From contig JAPOQH010000103.1 of the NCBI GenBank assembly GCA_026710825.1, forward strand, positions 1 to 64,000: 64,000 bases of DNA, read 5' to 3'. Below the pieces are notes generated by a model, which was given only the letters and a program-made list of their open reading frames with translations, made no database searches and was not told the DNA's origin. This DNA comes from Chloroflexota bacterium (lineage in GTDB: Bacteria > Chloroflexota > Dehalococcoidia > Lucifugimonadales > UBA3495). The position numbers were made by a program, and so were the translations under genes. Below are positions 43,735 to 53,284 of the stretch, one piece after another (positions within the stretch are counted from its first letter, which is position 1; each line of letters opens with the position of its first letter).

Positions 43735-46700
43735 TCAGGCCTCACCGGCCAGTTCCAGGTAGTCGGATACCAGGGCATCGGATTTCTTGAGGTTCCAAAG
43801 CTCCCGTCGTCGGGCAGGGCACACGCTGTCGAAATCGCAGTACCGGCAGTTGGCAGGTGTCCCTCGATCCAACGGGCCGGGATTGGTGGGGAATACGCCA
43901 GAGTTTATGCCGGACACGATGCTGGTGACCCCATCCCTGAAACGCTGCGCGGTGTCGTCGTCGTTGATGTCGAATCTCTGGCTGGGAGCGAAAGCGAAAC
44001 CGCCCCGGTTGGTGTTGAACCAATAAGCGGCCTTGATCCTGGTGGCGCCTGGGAACAGCGCCCGGACCGCCAGCGAGTAGACCCCCAATTGCAGATGCCG
44101 GCCGCCATCGATCACGTCGTCCTCCATCCCCGCGTAGGGTCTGGCGCTACCGGTCTTGTAATCGATCACCAGGATGGATTCGCCATCGCCGCCCACGTCC
44201 ACACGGTCGATCAACCCGCGGAACCGGATCCCGGTTTCAGGATCAATGACCTCGACCGTCTCACCGCCGAACCCGAAAGCCGCTTCGACTTCCACGCGGG
44301 CGGTTCCGTGGTCGGACCGCGATTTGGCGTCCTCCTCCAGGAATGTCTCCAGGTCAGCGACGATGGTTGCCTTGTCCATATCCCACAGCAATCGTTTGCC
44401 CGTGGCGCCCCGCGCTTCAGTGTTTTCAAATAGCTCGTTGGCAATTCCCATCAAACGGTCATGGTCAGCCGGACCCCAGGTATCGCCGGCCCGGGGCAAC
44501 AATCCATTTTCGACACTCTCCCGGATGAACCGCTCGAGAACCTCGTGTATCAGCGCGCCGCGATCCAGGGCATTGATGGACACCGTTTCCTCCGGCGTCT
44601 CCAACGCCCGCAAGCCCAGCACGCTGCCGAGGAAATAGCGATACGGACAGGCCGCCCACGACTCCAACCCGGTCGATGAAATGGGAGCGCGCCGTAAACC
44701 CACGCTGAAGCGGTCGTCATCGGATATCGACGAAAGGTTCCCGTCGAACTCGGTCAATCGGGCGTTCACACGACTGCGCGACAAACGCATGGCCGCCGCC
44801 AATGGATCGTTCGCCGCAAAAGGATGCTCCCACAATTGCTTATCCGACTGTCTCCACCGCAGCAGGCGATGCAGGCGATAATCGTGCTCGTCCGCCACGG
44901 AGTTTCCCGCAACATCACGCAGCGCGGCAGCAGCAGAGCTGTCGATGGTCAGCCATTCCCGGTCGTGCAGGCCGGGGAGATCGTCGGTGTAAACCGCTCG
45001 GTCCTCCAGCACCGAAGCCTGCTCGAGGAACCAGCGGGATGGGTAGGCTTGCCGTTGCGACGCGGCGTGGGCGTGAGGGTAGGACAATGCCAGACGCGAC
45101 GCGGAGTTCGCCACCGCAAAATATTGGTTCCGTTCGTCGGACATGCGTTGTCGGAACCGGTCGCTGCCGCCGGCCGCCACCCAGTGCGGTTCCGGCAGTA
45201 ACGGGTCGGAGACACCGGGCGGCGGCACCGATCCTTCCACCATTCCAACCACCCACACCGCATCGAAAGTCATCCCTGCGGCGCCGGCGAACGAGGACAC
45301 GAACACGCCCAGGCCGGTTGGGCCGAGGTGCCCGAAGGGAGCGCGCAGGCCTTCCTCCACCATCTCTCGGAAGGAATGAGCGTCCGCAGTGTCGCCCATG
45401 GCGTCGGCGGTGTTGAATTCGTCCAGCATGCGGCGGATCCGGCGCAGCGCATCGTCATCCGAACCATCGCTGTTGGCGGCCAGGTATTTGTCCAGCAGAC
45501 CGCCGGCCCACTCTGCTAACGCAGACCACTTGCTGCCCGGCGGAGGCAGTTCCAGGTGCTTCGCCAAAGCCTCGACGAACGCCAGCAGGCTGCGGGCGGA
45601 ATTTGCCTCGGCCCTCATGCCGCGCGCACGAGCCGCGCTGATCTCGCCGGCTGCCTCCCGACGGTCGGCCTCAGCGGACAACAGCGTGGCATGGGAATCC
45701 AACCGGGCGCGCCATTGCTCAAGCCCTCCAACGATGCTCGCTTTCCTCGAGATCGCATCCCATTGGCTCGGGTTGAACTCCCTGGCATTTTGACCTCGGG
45801 GACGCACCGGGCAACCGCTCAGCCAAGCCATCAACTCAGTCCGCTGGTAGCCTCCGCGCGACAGATGAAGTGCGCCGCGAAGCGTACGGCCCGCGGGAGT
45901 GTTGCCGAGTGTTTCGGCATCCGGCCCGGCCATGGGGATGCCGGCCAAGCGCAATTCATCGCGAATTAAAGTCGCGTAGGGATCGGCCGCGCGGTACAGG
46001 ATGGCCATGCGGTGCAGCGGTGTCTGGTTCACCTCCGCTTCCTCGACCAGTTGCCGGATCACACCCCGCAATTCCTCGTGCGCGTTGGGCGTGATGTGCA
46101 GTCTCACAGAACCCGGCAGGACGGGCATTTGGCCGTCAGGTACACCGGCGTGCTCCGGAGAACCCATCATCGCCTCCAGCCGGTCGGCCAATTCCCGGCT
46201 GGCCTCATCCGCCAACTCGTCCCCGGTGATTCCAAGAACCATCGCAGTACGGCCCCGTTGCGCCAGTGAATCCATGAGCTTCGCCTGAGCCGGCGAGGTT
46301 CGGCGCGGCAGGTAAAACACGATCAGACCGAGGTCGTCCAAACCCGGCGCCTCACCGGCTAGCACTTCTTCCGACGCAGCTTCGGCGAGGTCTTCCTGGT
46401 CATACCAGTCATGCCGTACCAACTCGCGGAACCGGTCGTGCATCCGCGCCACGACTCCGGACAGATCGTCGCGGGCGGCAAGTTTCGCACGCACATCCTC
46501 GCCAGCGTTGCGCAACTGTTCAAAGACGCGCCGCAGGCTGAACAGAGTGCTGGGATGCTCGCGTACCTGCGCCAACGGCCCTGTGGATTCCTGCAACAAC
46601 CGCCGCAACGTCATCGTTTCCACCACGTTGGTGAGCGGTCTCCTGCCTTGGCGTTCCAGGGCCGCGCCGCCCAGCAGTTCCGCCAGCATGGGCAACATCA

Positions 46701-46911
46701 TGAACCGGACGTTGACGAAACCCTCGCGTCCCAGTTCCTGGCGCAGGCTCAAACCCGCATACCTGGTCGGCGCAACTATCGTCACCGGCGCCAGCACGTC
46801 GTGCCGTTTGGCGTCTGCAACCAGCCGCCATAGGGCTTGCGGCAAATCGGGCGATAACCGGCCCAATATCAGGCGGTTCTCGACGCCCGTGTGTGTCTTC
46901 GTATCGCTCAT
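43735..46911 (-). CDS. addB: PD-(D/E)XK helicase-nuclease partner subunit (AddB-like)
   Basis: 1058 residues from ATG 46911 (an upstream in-frame start at 47058 has no better site). C-terminal nuclease: LVIDYKTGSARPY (D-Y-K), preceded by FRGLIDRVD. Four cysteines expected for the 4Fe-4S cluster are visible: C in WAACPYRYF and C in CRYCDFDSVC. The N-terminal ~700 residues are a degenerate helicase-like arm. Co-directional and adjacent to addA, as for the AddAB complex. Directly upstream is a nested inverted repeat (46952-46994). Confidence 0.8.
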   Translation of the reverse strand: MSDTKTHTGVENRLILGRLSPDLPQALWRLVADAKRHDVLAPVTIVAPTRYAGLSLRQELGREGFVNVRFMMLPMLAELLGGAALERQGRRPLTNVVETMTLRRLLQESTGPLAQVREHPSTLFSLRRVFEQLRNAGEDVRAKLAARDDLSGVVARMHDRFRELVRHDWYDQEDLAEAASEEVLAGEAPGLDDLGLIVFYLPRRTSPAQAKLMDSLAQRGRTAMVLGITGDELADEASRELADRLEAMMGSPEHAGVPDGQMPVLPGSVRLHITPNAHEELRGVIRQLVEEAEVNQTPLHRMAILYRAADPYATLIRDELRLAGIPMAGPDAETLGNTPAGRTLRGALHLSRGGYQRTELMAWLSGCPVRPRGQNAREFNPSQWDAISRKASIVGGLEQWRARLDSHATLLSAEADRREAAGEISAARARGMRAEANSARSLLAFVEALAKHLELPPPGSKWSALAEWAGGLLDKYLAANSDGSDDDALRRIRRMLDEFNTADAMGDTADAHSFREMVEEGLRAPFGHLGPTGLGVFVSSFAGAAGMTFDAVWVVGMVEGSVPPPGVSDPLLPEPHWVAAGGSDRFRQRMSDERNQYFAVANSASRLALSYPHAHAASQRQAYPSRWFLEQASVLEDRAVYTDDLPGLHDREWLTIDSSAAAALRDVAGNSVADEHDYRLHRLLRWRQSDKQLWEHPFAANDPLAAAMRLSRSRVNARLTEFDGNLSSISDDDRFSVGLRRAPISSTGLESWAACPYRYFLGSVLGLRALETPEETVSINALDRGALIHEVLERFIRESVENGLLPRAGDTWGPADHDRLMGIANELFENTEARGATGKRLLWDMDKATIVADLETFLEEDAKSRSDHGTARVEVEAAFGFGGETVEVIDPETGIRFRGLIDRVDVGGDGESILVIDYKTGSARPYAGMEDDVIDGGRHLQLGVYSLAVRALFPGATRIKAAYWFNTNRGGFAFAPSQRFDINDDDTAQRFRDGVTSIVSGINSGVFPTNPGPLDRGTPANCRYCDFDSVCPARRRELWNLKKSDALVSDYLELAGEA

Positions 46912-46951
46912 GGGTACATCTGGATATGCCGGATAAAACCAAACACCAAAA

Positions 46952-46994
46952 TGGTCCGTGTTTTCGTTACCATCGTAACAAATGGCACGGACCA
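46952..46994 (-). repeat. Nested inverted repeat 40 nt upstream of the addB start
   Basis: Outer arms TGGTCCGTG (46952-46960) and CACGGACCA (46986-46994), 9 bp; inner arms GTTAC (46966-46970) and GTAAC (46975-46979) with a CATC loop. On the minus strand this is a two-tier hairpin in the leader of addB. It has no U-run, so it is probably not a terminator; it could be an operator or RNA structure. The rest of the gap up to 47191 contains no recognisable gene. Confidence 0.6.
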
Positions 46995-47191
46995 GCGCTG
47001 CCTCGAATATGTCAGTGTTTTTGCGAGGCGGGCCGAAATTCGGGATGGGCGGACTCAACCAAACAAAGCGCCACCCGGGCGGGTCGGACGCGTTAGGCCC
47101 ATGCCGCCCAAGTGGCTATGTTTCACCAGGCGTTGTGGGTCGTGAGCCGGGGAGTTCTGGCTGACCGCCGCAGTCTCCCGGCCCAACGACT

Positions 47192-47671
47192 TCAGTCGTC
47201 AGCCGCTACGGCGGGCTCACGCAATTTCAGCGGGAAAGTGCCGCCGAATAGTCCTTTCTCGGGGTGGCGCTCCCACTTCTCGCTGGGCATCTCGTAGTAG
47301 ACCTCGATCTCGTTGTCGTCGGGGTCCAGCAGGTACACGCCCAGCGAAACGCCGTGGTCGCTGACCCGCTGGATGCGTACGTTGTTCTCCAGCATGCGAT
47401 CATACAGTTCCTGCAGGTCGTCGAAGGTCTCCATCTGCCAGGCCATGTGCGCCTGCCCGACGATGCTATGGTTCGGGCCGCCGGCATCCATACCTATGGC
47501 GCGTATCGCCAGTTCGTGGGATTTTTCGGTGTTGGCAGACATGAACACCGTCCCGCTGGGGGAACGCTCCATGATGGTCAAGCCCATCACACGCGTGTAG
47601 AAATCCAGCGAGCGTTCCATGTCCCGCACTCGCATAACCAGATGGCCCAGATGTTTCGGCGTGTACGACAT
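47192..47671 (-). CDS. VOC / extradiol dioxygenase-like protein
   Basis: 159 residues with two beta-alpha-beta modules. HLGHLVMRVRDMERSLDFYTRVMGL contains a candidate iron His; VGQAHMAWQMETFDDL a second His; NEIEVYYEMPSE the Glu ligand. The His-His-Glu order is that of type I extradiol dioxygenases, acting on catechol-type substrates, but glyoxalase-type members share it. AAGGGAGG 8 nt before ATG 47671. The next gene upstream is the HpaB-type monooxygenase, 32 nt away, so joint aromatic degradation is likely. Confidence 0.8.
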   Translation of the reverse strand: MSYTPKHLGHLVMRVRDMERSLDFYTRVMGLTIMERSPSGTVFMSANTEKSHELAIRAIGMDAGGPNHSIVGQAHMAWQMETFDDLQELYDRMLENNVRIQRVSDHGVSLGVYLLDPDDNEIEVYYEMPSEKWERHPEKGLFGGTFPLKLREPAVAADD

Positions 47672-47703
47672 TTTCTTTCCTCCCTTGGGTGTGATTCGTC
47701 AGA

Positions 47704-49158
47704 TCAGTCGTCCATGTCCAGGAACTCTCGCACCCTCTGGCGGAAGGGTTCCTTGTCGTAGTTGGTGAACAGCATCATGGCGTTGCGGACGGGGTTGCCG
47801 CCAAACATCCGCTCGTACAACACCTGCCGTCCGCTGAACGAACTGCACGACACGTCCCACGCCAGATGGAACAGCCTGGCACGGTCCCACGCGTCGGTGG
47901 TGTCGGTAGCGAGATAACGGTTAATTTCCGGCGCGATGCCCGTGTCAAAGTCCGCCTCGGCGGGCAGCGCCATCAGGCTGCTGGTGCCGAGCATCTGCAC
48001 AATCTCGACCATGCGCGGGTAGACAGTTCTGCCGAACAGGGTGCGGCCGGCCTGGATCGGCCCCATGGCAGGACACATCATGCCCCACTGGTTGGGCCTG
48101 GCGTCGGCTTCGCCGGCGCGGATGCACGCGCGGAGCATATCCCGGTAGGTGATCAGCTCGGCCACCTGCTCCTGTACGTGCGGGATGGTCCCGGACCCCA
48201 GGGTTTCCACCATCAAGTCGGACAATCCCAGCACGAATTCTGCCTTGACCAGGCAGCGGTTCAACACCTGGTAGCCGGTATGGGCATTCGACATGGTACC
48301 CGTGCCGTAGCCGTTGCAAAGCTCCACGTTGCCAAGCAGGAAAACACGCTCCCACGGCACGAGCACGTCGTCGAAGAACACCACAGTGTCCATCTCCTCG
48401 AAACGTGAACCCAGAGGGTGGTCGAAGTGGGAACGGCCGACGTCGAAACTCTCCCGGCATAGAAACTTCACGCCCGGAGTGTCGCACGGAATTGAGAACG
48501 AGAATGAGTGCTTCCAGTCGTCATCGGCGAGTCGATGAGCGGCGACAGGATAGATGGCTATTTCGTCCGAGATCGGGCCAAGGGTCGCCAGCACCCGGCT
48601 GCCCCGTACCACGAGGCCGGCGTCGGTCTGCTTGATGGCGGTGAGAGCGATATTCTCGGTGAGGTTGGCCGCCGCCGCGGGGGTACGGCTACGCTGCAGG
48701 TTGACCAGCGCGTGGGTGAGGGTTACGTCGTTTTCACGCAGGAATTCGTGGTAGTCCAGCACGTTCTGCTTGAACTCCGGCCGGTCCTGCGCGAAGTAGT
48801 CTGCCGACCCGGCCCATGCGGTGAATATGGAGTTCATGAAATCCGGCGAACGCCCCATCATCCCGCAACTGGCCCACGCCCACCGCGACATCATCTCCCG
48901 CTTGCGCTGCAGGTCCTCTATGGTTTGGGGGATCTGGAAGGACAACCCCACCGGGTCGCCCGTGGTCGGGGACGCGAAGGTCATCTCTTCGCGCAGCGCA
49001 GCGTCGTGCTGCATGTCGTACAGGGCGGCCACGGCCTTGACCCCGTTCCGGAGGCCGGGATGCGCGGTTACATCCTCAACCCGCTCGCCTTCAATCCAGA
49101 CCTCCCGGGGTCGGTCTCTGAGGCCGGCGATGTATTCCTGTCCCGTGCGGGCTGGCAT
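47704..49158 (-). CDS. HpaB-type (4-hydroxyphenylacetate 3-monooxygenase family) flavin-dependent oxygenase
   Basis: 484 residues. Sequences typical of the HpaB/AbfD-like fold include ASCGMMGRSPDFMN, PRTPAAAANLTENIAL-like region, SFSIPCDTPGVKFLCRESFD, FDDVLVPWERVFLLG and the C-terminal KEPFRQRVREFLDMD. It uses FADH2 supplied by a separate reductase (not visible here) to hydroxylate a phenolic ring. The GAGGAGGTG site is ~8 nt before ATG 49158. Substrate specificity cannot be told. Confidence 0.87.
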   Translation of the reverse strand: MPARTGQEYIAGLRDRPREVWIEGERVEDVTAHPGLRNGVKAVAALYDMQHDAALREEMTFASPTTGDPVGLSFQIPQTIEDLQRKREMMSRWAWASCGMMGRSPDFMNSIFTAWAGSADYFAQDRPEFKQNVLDYHEFLRENDVTLTHALVNLQRSRTPAAAANLTENIALTAIKQTDAGLVVRGSRVLATLGPISDEIAIYPVAAHRLADDDWKHSFSFSIPCDTPGVKFLCRESFDVGRSHFDHPLGSRFEEMDTVVFFDDVLVPWERVFLLGNVELCNGYGTGTMSNAHTGYQVLNRCLVKAEFVLGLSDLMVETLGSGTIPHVQEQVAELITYRDMLRACIRAGEADARPNQWGMMCPAMGPIQAGRTLFGRTVYPRMVEIVQMLGTSSLMALPAEADFDTGIAPEINRYLATDTTDAWDRARLFHLAWDVSCSSFSGRQVLYERMFGGNPVRNAMMLFTNYDKEPFRQRVREFLDMDD

Positions 49159-49217
49159 GATGCTTCACCTCCTCCGAGGAGACCGGAATCCGTCCGAAAT
49201 GTGGAAGCGTGTCCAGG

Positions 49218-50270
49218 TCACTTGAAAGCGGGCATCACTTCCTCGGTCAAGAGTTTCAGGCTGCGGTGCACTGCTTCCTTGGGCAGGAAGCCGCCCGGAT
49301 TCAACTCCGCCGTGATGCCGGATACACCCAGCGTCTCCTTGAATTCATGGATGCGGTCAATGACCTGCTCGGGGCTGCCGAACACCACGCGGGTCTGCAA
49401 CAAGTCCTCGTAGGTCGAGTTCCTCAGCTTCTCGTAACGCTCCCGGCGCCTTTCGGGAGCCGCCACTCCGGCGCGGCCCAGCGAGTATTCGAACAATTCC
49501 CTCTGCCGGTTGAAAAACGCCTCGATGCTGTCCTTGGGTTCCTCGATGGCCTCGGATTCGCTGGGCGCGATGTACATCGGGAACCGCACGTTGATGTCGC
49601 CCCCGTCTTCGGAATGGCCCGCCGCGATCCACTCTGCCTTGTAGTCCTCAAGGTTGTTTTTGAGGTCTTCGACGTCCATTGCGCGCAGGCCCAGGAATAT
49701 GGGATGGCCCAGGCGTCCGATGCGTGCGAAACTGTCGTCGCTGCTGGCGGCGATGCGGATCTTGGGATGGGGCTGCTGGTAAGGCGTTGGCGACAGCGTT
49801 GCATTGGTGATCGTGTTGTATTTGCCCTCGTACGAGAACGTCTCGCCCGACCACGCCATGAGGATGATGTCCAGCGCTTCCTGGAAACGCTCCCTGCTCT
49901 CAGAGTAGTCGATGCCCATGATGTCGTAAGCGCGCACGTTGCCGCTGCGACCGATGCCGAACTCGAACCGGCCCTCGCTGAGTTGATCCACCGTGGCCGC
50001 TTCCTCGGCGATGCGCAACGGGTGGATCAACGGCAGCACCTGGACCGCCATGCCGACCCGAAGATGCTTGGTGCGCGTGACGATCGAACTGGCGATTACG
50101 ATGGGGGCAGACAGAACGGACCGGTTGGGGTTGAAGTGCATTTCGCCCAGCCAGACCGTGTCCAGACCCATCTCCTCCGCCAGGTCCACCTCTTCCATTG
50201 CTGACTGCAAAGCCGAGGCATGCGAGGGATGACTCCCAATGGTGAAGTCTGCGTTGATCCCGAAGTCCAT
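49218..50270 (-). CDS. LLM class flavin-dependent monooxygenase
   Basis: 350 residues from ATG 50270, with AGGAG 6 nt upstream; the ATG 50324 alternative has no site. Luciferase-like TIM-barrel signatures: MDFGINADFTIG, GLDTVWLGEMHFNP, TKHLRVGMAVQVLPLIHPLRIAEEAATVDQLSEGRFEFGIGRSG. Uses reduced flavin and O2. It lies 60 nt upstream (transcription-wise) of the HpaB gene, so together with HpaB and VOC it forms a catabolic operon. Confidence 0.87.
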   Translation of the reverse strand: MDFGINADFTIGSHPSHASALQSAMEEVDLAEEMGLDTVWLGEMHFNPNRSVLSAPIVIASSIVTRTKHLRVGMAVQVLPLIHPLRIAEEAATVDQLSEGRFEFGIGRSGNVRAYDIMGIDYSESRERFQEALDIILMAWSGETFSYEGKYNTITNATLSPTPYQQPHPKIRIAASSDDSFARIGRLGHPIFLGLRAMDVEDLKNNLEDYKAEWIAAGHSEDGGDINVRFPMYIAPSESEAIEEPKDSIEAFFNRQRELFEYSLGRAGVAAPERRRERYEKLRNSTYEDLLQTRVVFGSPEQVIDRIHEFKETLGVSGITAELNPGGFLPKEAVHRSLKLLTEEVMPAFK

Positions 50271-50360
50271 GAGTACTCCTATGCCGCGTGGGGCCGCCGA
50301 CTCGGCTCTCCAGCCAAATCCCACGCCGATGCTGATAAACGGACGTTACAGCACATGGCC

Positions 50361-50398
50361 GTTTCCGGTCAATGCGGGCGTCCCGGTTTCCGGTTAAT
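50361..50398 (+). repeat. Paired TTTCCGGT motif in the 50271-50569 intergenic region
   Basis: GTTTCCGGTCAAT (50361-50373) and GTTTCCGGTTAAT (50386-50398), two copies 25 nt apart, followed by CATAAT (50404-50409). They lie between the divergent LLM and VOC genes. Similar TTTCCGGT-containing words occur at 9647 and 27027. Otherwise the 299-nt region shows nothing recognisable. Confidence 0.5.
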
Positions 50399-50569
50399 TC
50401 CCATCATAATAAACCCTTGTCGCGACGATCAAACGCCAGTATTCACACGCCGGTTTACGACATTGCCACAACCCAACCGCTGTGCCAAACTGCAATCGGA
50501 AGTTCGAGCTCAGATCGCGCTCAGCCTTGATCCAATCAACCCGAACCCGGCATCGGTTAGGAGGGCAAC

Positions 50570-51007
50570 ATGGCAATCTTGAATGTGGAAGGGGTGACCC
50601 ACTGGTCGATTCCCGTCAACAACCTGGCAGAGGCGGAGGAATTTTACGGCGAACTGTTGGGCCTGACTCCCGTCGGTAGGTTGGGCAACAACGTTATGTC
50701 TTGTTTCAATGTCGGGGACCACAACATCTTGCTGTGCGAAAGCCCCAGCGCGGGGGAAGAGCGTGGGAAAGACGACTCGGGCGCGCATCACTCCTTCACC
50801 GTTTCTCCGGAAACCTTCGAGTTGGCCTGCAAGGTATTCCATCAGCGGAACATCCGGATCGAACATCTCACGTACCGCGCCAGGGGCGTATTCACCGGCC
50901 GGGAATTGTACTTCTACGACCCCAGCGGGAACCGGCTGGAACTCCGGGATCCCACCTGGGTTGAGGGTATGCCCGAACCGCCGTATGAGGAACTGACCGG
51001 TGCTTAG
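50570..51007 (+). CDS. VOC-family protein
   Basis: 145 residues; GVTHWSIPVNNLAEAEEFYGELLGL and GAHHSFTVSPETFELACKVFHQRNIRIEHL form the two modules. FYDPSGNRLELRDP gives the Glu ligand, with His in THWSI and in GAHHSF. The strong TAGGAGG site lies 6 nt before ATG 50570. It is alone on the plus strand. It may act on a product of the neighbouring oxygenases, but this is only inferred from position. Confidence 0.8.
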   Translation: MAILNVEGVTHWSIPVNNLAEAEEFYGELLGLTPVGRLGNNVMSCFNVGDHNILLCESPSAGEERGKDDSGAHHSFTVSPETFELACKVFHQRNIRIEHLTYRARGVFTGRELYFYDPSGNRLELRDPTWVEGMPEPPYEELTGA

Positions 51008-51099
51008 TGGCAGTGATCCACCGGCACCGGCCGCCAGAGACACAACATGCAGGGGCGAAAGCATATTCGCCCCTGCTGTTTATCGTTTGAGCTGGAGAG

Positions 51100-52137
51100 C
51101 TATAACGGCAGGTAAACGGCCTGGCCAGTCGTGACGCTCCGGTGCACGGCCTCCGTCCACTCCATGTAGTGGACCCCGGTTTCGAAGGCGACCATATCCA
51201 CGTTTTCGGTGCCGCGAATCGCATTGGTGAACTGCTCCTCAACACGGTACTTGGCCTGGGTTTCGGGCGGATTCGGCACTTCCGTCAGTTCCGTGTCACC
51301 CCGCTTGCCGGCCCAGACCTTGCGTTGGGAATCCACGTGGATCGTCCCGTCGGTGCCGAACATCCAGATTTGGCTGCCCCGATTCAGGCCGGACGTCGCG
51401 CTCATTTGCATGTGGACCTGGGCGCCATTGGCCAGTTCGTACATGATGTCGATGTGGTCCGGAATCGCCACGGAGGCGAGGTGCCCGTTAGCGTCAGGCC
51501 GGTACGGCACATGAACCTTGCCCATGGCCATCACCCTATTGCCGCGACCAAGCCAGCGCATCATGGATTCGTAAGATGCTCCGATGTTCAGCGTGTTGTA
51601 TCCGCTGAGCGCCCGGTCATGCCGCCAGTGCAAGGGGCCGCCCAAATCGGCAAAGTTGTTCTGCAGCGACGTGAAATCGACCGACAGCAACTCGCCCAAA
51701 TACCCCTCGTCGACCATTCGTTTGATGACGTTGTCGATCGTGTAACTGGTGGAGGTAGGCGTAAGTTGGCACACCAGGTGCGGATGCGCCCTGGACGCGT
51801 TCAACATGTCGCGGGCCTCCGCGGCGTCGTTGGCCATCCGCGCCTCGGTGAGCACGTGTTTGCCAGCCTCCAGGGCCGCCAGCGTCATCGTCCGGTGCAT
51901 GTAGGGCCAGGTGCCGATGCACACGGCGTTGACCTCGTCATCCTCAAGCAACTCCTTCCAGTGGGAATACACCTTCGGGATGTTGAACTGGTCCGCCACC
52001 ACGCGGCCCGATTGGATTGTCCGGTTGGCGACGCCCACTATCTCGCAGTCGTCCGCTCCCTGGAACCCGGGGATGTGGCGATTGCGCACGTTGCCGCCCG
52101 CTCCGATCAGTCCCACTCGTATCGGTTCTTCAGCCAT
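51100..52137 (-). CDS. Gfo/Idh/MocA family NAD(P)-dependent oxidoreductase
   Basis: 345 residues. N-terminal Rossmann motif GLIGAGGNVRNRHIPGF; the typical EAGKHVLTEARMA (the usual EKP is changed to EAR); CQLTPTSTSYTID and the C-terminal alpha/beta sheet domain with LSVDFTSLQN. Dehydrogenates sugars, inositols or related substrates. The Lys of the canonical EKP motif is replaced by Arg or absent in EARMAND, which may lower or alter activity. AAGGAG site 8 nt before ATG 52137. Confidence 0.83.
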   Translation of the reverse strand: MAEEPIRVGLIGAGGNVRNRHIPGFQGADDCEIVGVANRTIQSGRVVADQFNIPKVYSHWKELLEDDEVNAVCIGTWPYMHRTMTLAALEAGKHVLTEARMANDAAEARDMLNASRAHPHLVCQLTPTSTSYTIDNVIKRMVDEGYLGELLSVDFTSLQNNFADLGGPLHWRHDRALSGYNTLNIGASYESMMRWLGRGNRVMAMGKVHVPYRPDANGHLASVAIPDHIDIMYELANGAQVHMQMSATSGLNRGSQIWMFGTDGTIHVDSQRKVWAGKRGDTELTEVPNPPETQAKYRVEEQFTNAIRGTENVDMVAFETGVHYMEWTEAVHRSVTTGQAVYLPL

Positions 52138-52429
52138 GATCTATCTCCTTTGTTGCATATTCTGCACAGCGGGCTGTTGGCCAGCGCTGTAGTTTCCGCA
52201 GAATCCTACATCATCAACGGGGCGCGGTCGCAGGCCTCTGCGCATCGTTCCGTGGGCGGTGCCTCCGGGGCAGCGCTTGACGGCCGGAGAAAACCCGGAT
52301 TCGCGGCAGCGTTGAACGCTGGTGTTTGGGCGGATTTCAAGATAGGATGCGTCGCAATCTCGCTCACCGCCTCAGTAGACGTGCATAATAGGCAAGACAA
52401 ATGAGACTGTTTGGGACACGACCGCAGCC

Positions 52430-53131
52430 ATGACCGAAGCCGATACCCTCCGCCGCACGGCGTTGATCCTGGTAACCGTCGGCTTGGTCTGGAACCTGGC
52501 CGAGGCTGCGGTGGCCTTCTGGGCCGGCACCCGCGCCGCGAGCGTGGTGCTGCTTGCATTTGGCGCCGACAGCATCATCGAACTGTTCGCCGGGGGAGTG
52601 TTGGTGTGGCGACTGACCAGAGAGCAGGGTGGGCACGACGACGAGGACGCCGAATCCAAGGCGCGGCGCTTGGTGGGCCTGACTTTCTTCCTGTTGGCGG
52701 GTTACGTGGCGGTACACTCTGTGGCGAGCCTGGTGGGTTGGCTGCCGCGGCCGGAGCCCAGCCTGATGGGAGTGGGCATCGCCGTAGCCAGCGCAGTAGT
52801 CATGAGCGTCCTGTACGTGGCGAAGATGCGCATAGCCGCGCGCATGCAGTCCCGTGCGCTGAGGGCGGAGGCGGTGGAAAGCCTGTTTTGCGACCTGCAG
52901 GACCTGGCGGTGCTGGTGGGCCTGGGGTTCAACGTTCTACTCTCTTGGTGGTGGGCAGACCCGGTGGCATCATTGGCCCTGATCCCGTTTTTCATCAAGG
53001 AAGGACTGGAGAATTTCGGCGGGGACCATGACGACGAAGAGGAGCACGTCGGCGAGGTGTTACGGGTGTGCTTCTGCAGCATTTGCTTCTTTGGAATCAG
53101 GGCATGCAGGTGCCTTGTCTGCCGAACTTAA
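52430..53131 (+). CDS. Cation diffusion facilitator-like membrane transporter
   Basis: 233 residues with about six hydrophobic segments. Candidate metal positions are D in AFGADSIIEL (TM2) and D/C in SLFCDLQDLAV (TM5), at positions where CDF proteins carry HxxxD and DxxxD pairs. The cytosolic C-terminal domain is truncated. The end (CFCSICFFGIRACRCLVC) is unexpectedly Cys-rich and may be extended into non-native sequence next to the IS element that begins ~150 nt further on. Metal specificity unknown. Confidence 0.62.
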   Translation: MTEADTLRRTALILVTVGLVWNLAEAAVAFWAGTRAASVVLLAFGADSIIELFAGGVLVWRLTREQGGHDDEDAESKARRLVGLTFFLLAGYVAVHSVASLVGWLPRPEPSLMGVGIAVASAVVMSVLYVAKMRIAARMQSRALRAEAVESLFCDLQDLAVLVGLGFNVLLSWWWADPVASLALIPFFIKEGLENFGGDHDDEEEHVGEVLRVCFCSICFFGIRACRCLVCRT

Positions 53132-53284
53132 TCCCGGACGGCAGCCTTCCTGCGGGTGAAATCGTCCTTGCCACGCTTGCGTTGTTTCCATAGTCGGGTT
53201 CCCAAGCCCTAGCTAAAGTGCGAATTAACGTGCCCTTCGACCCCGCTGGCTTCGGCTTCTTACGTCGCCCCAAGGTGGGCGTCC

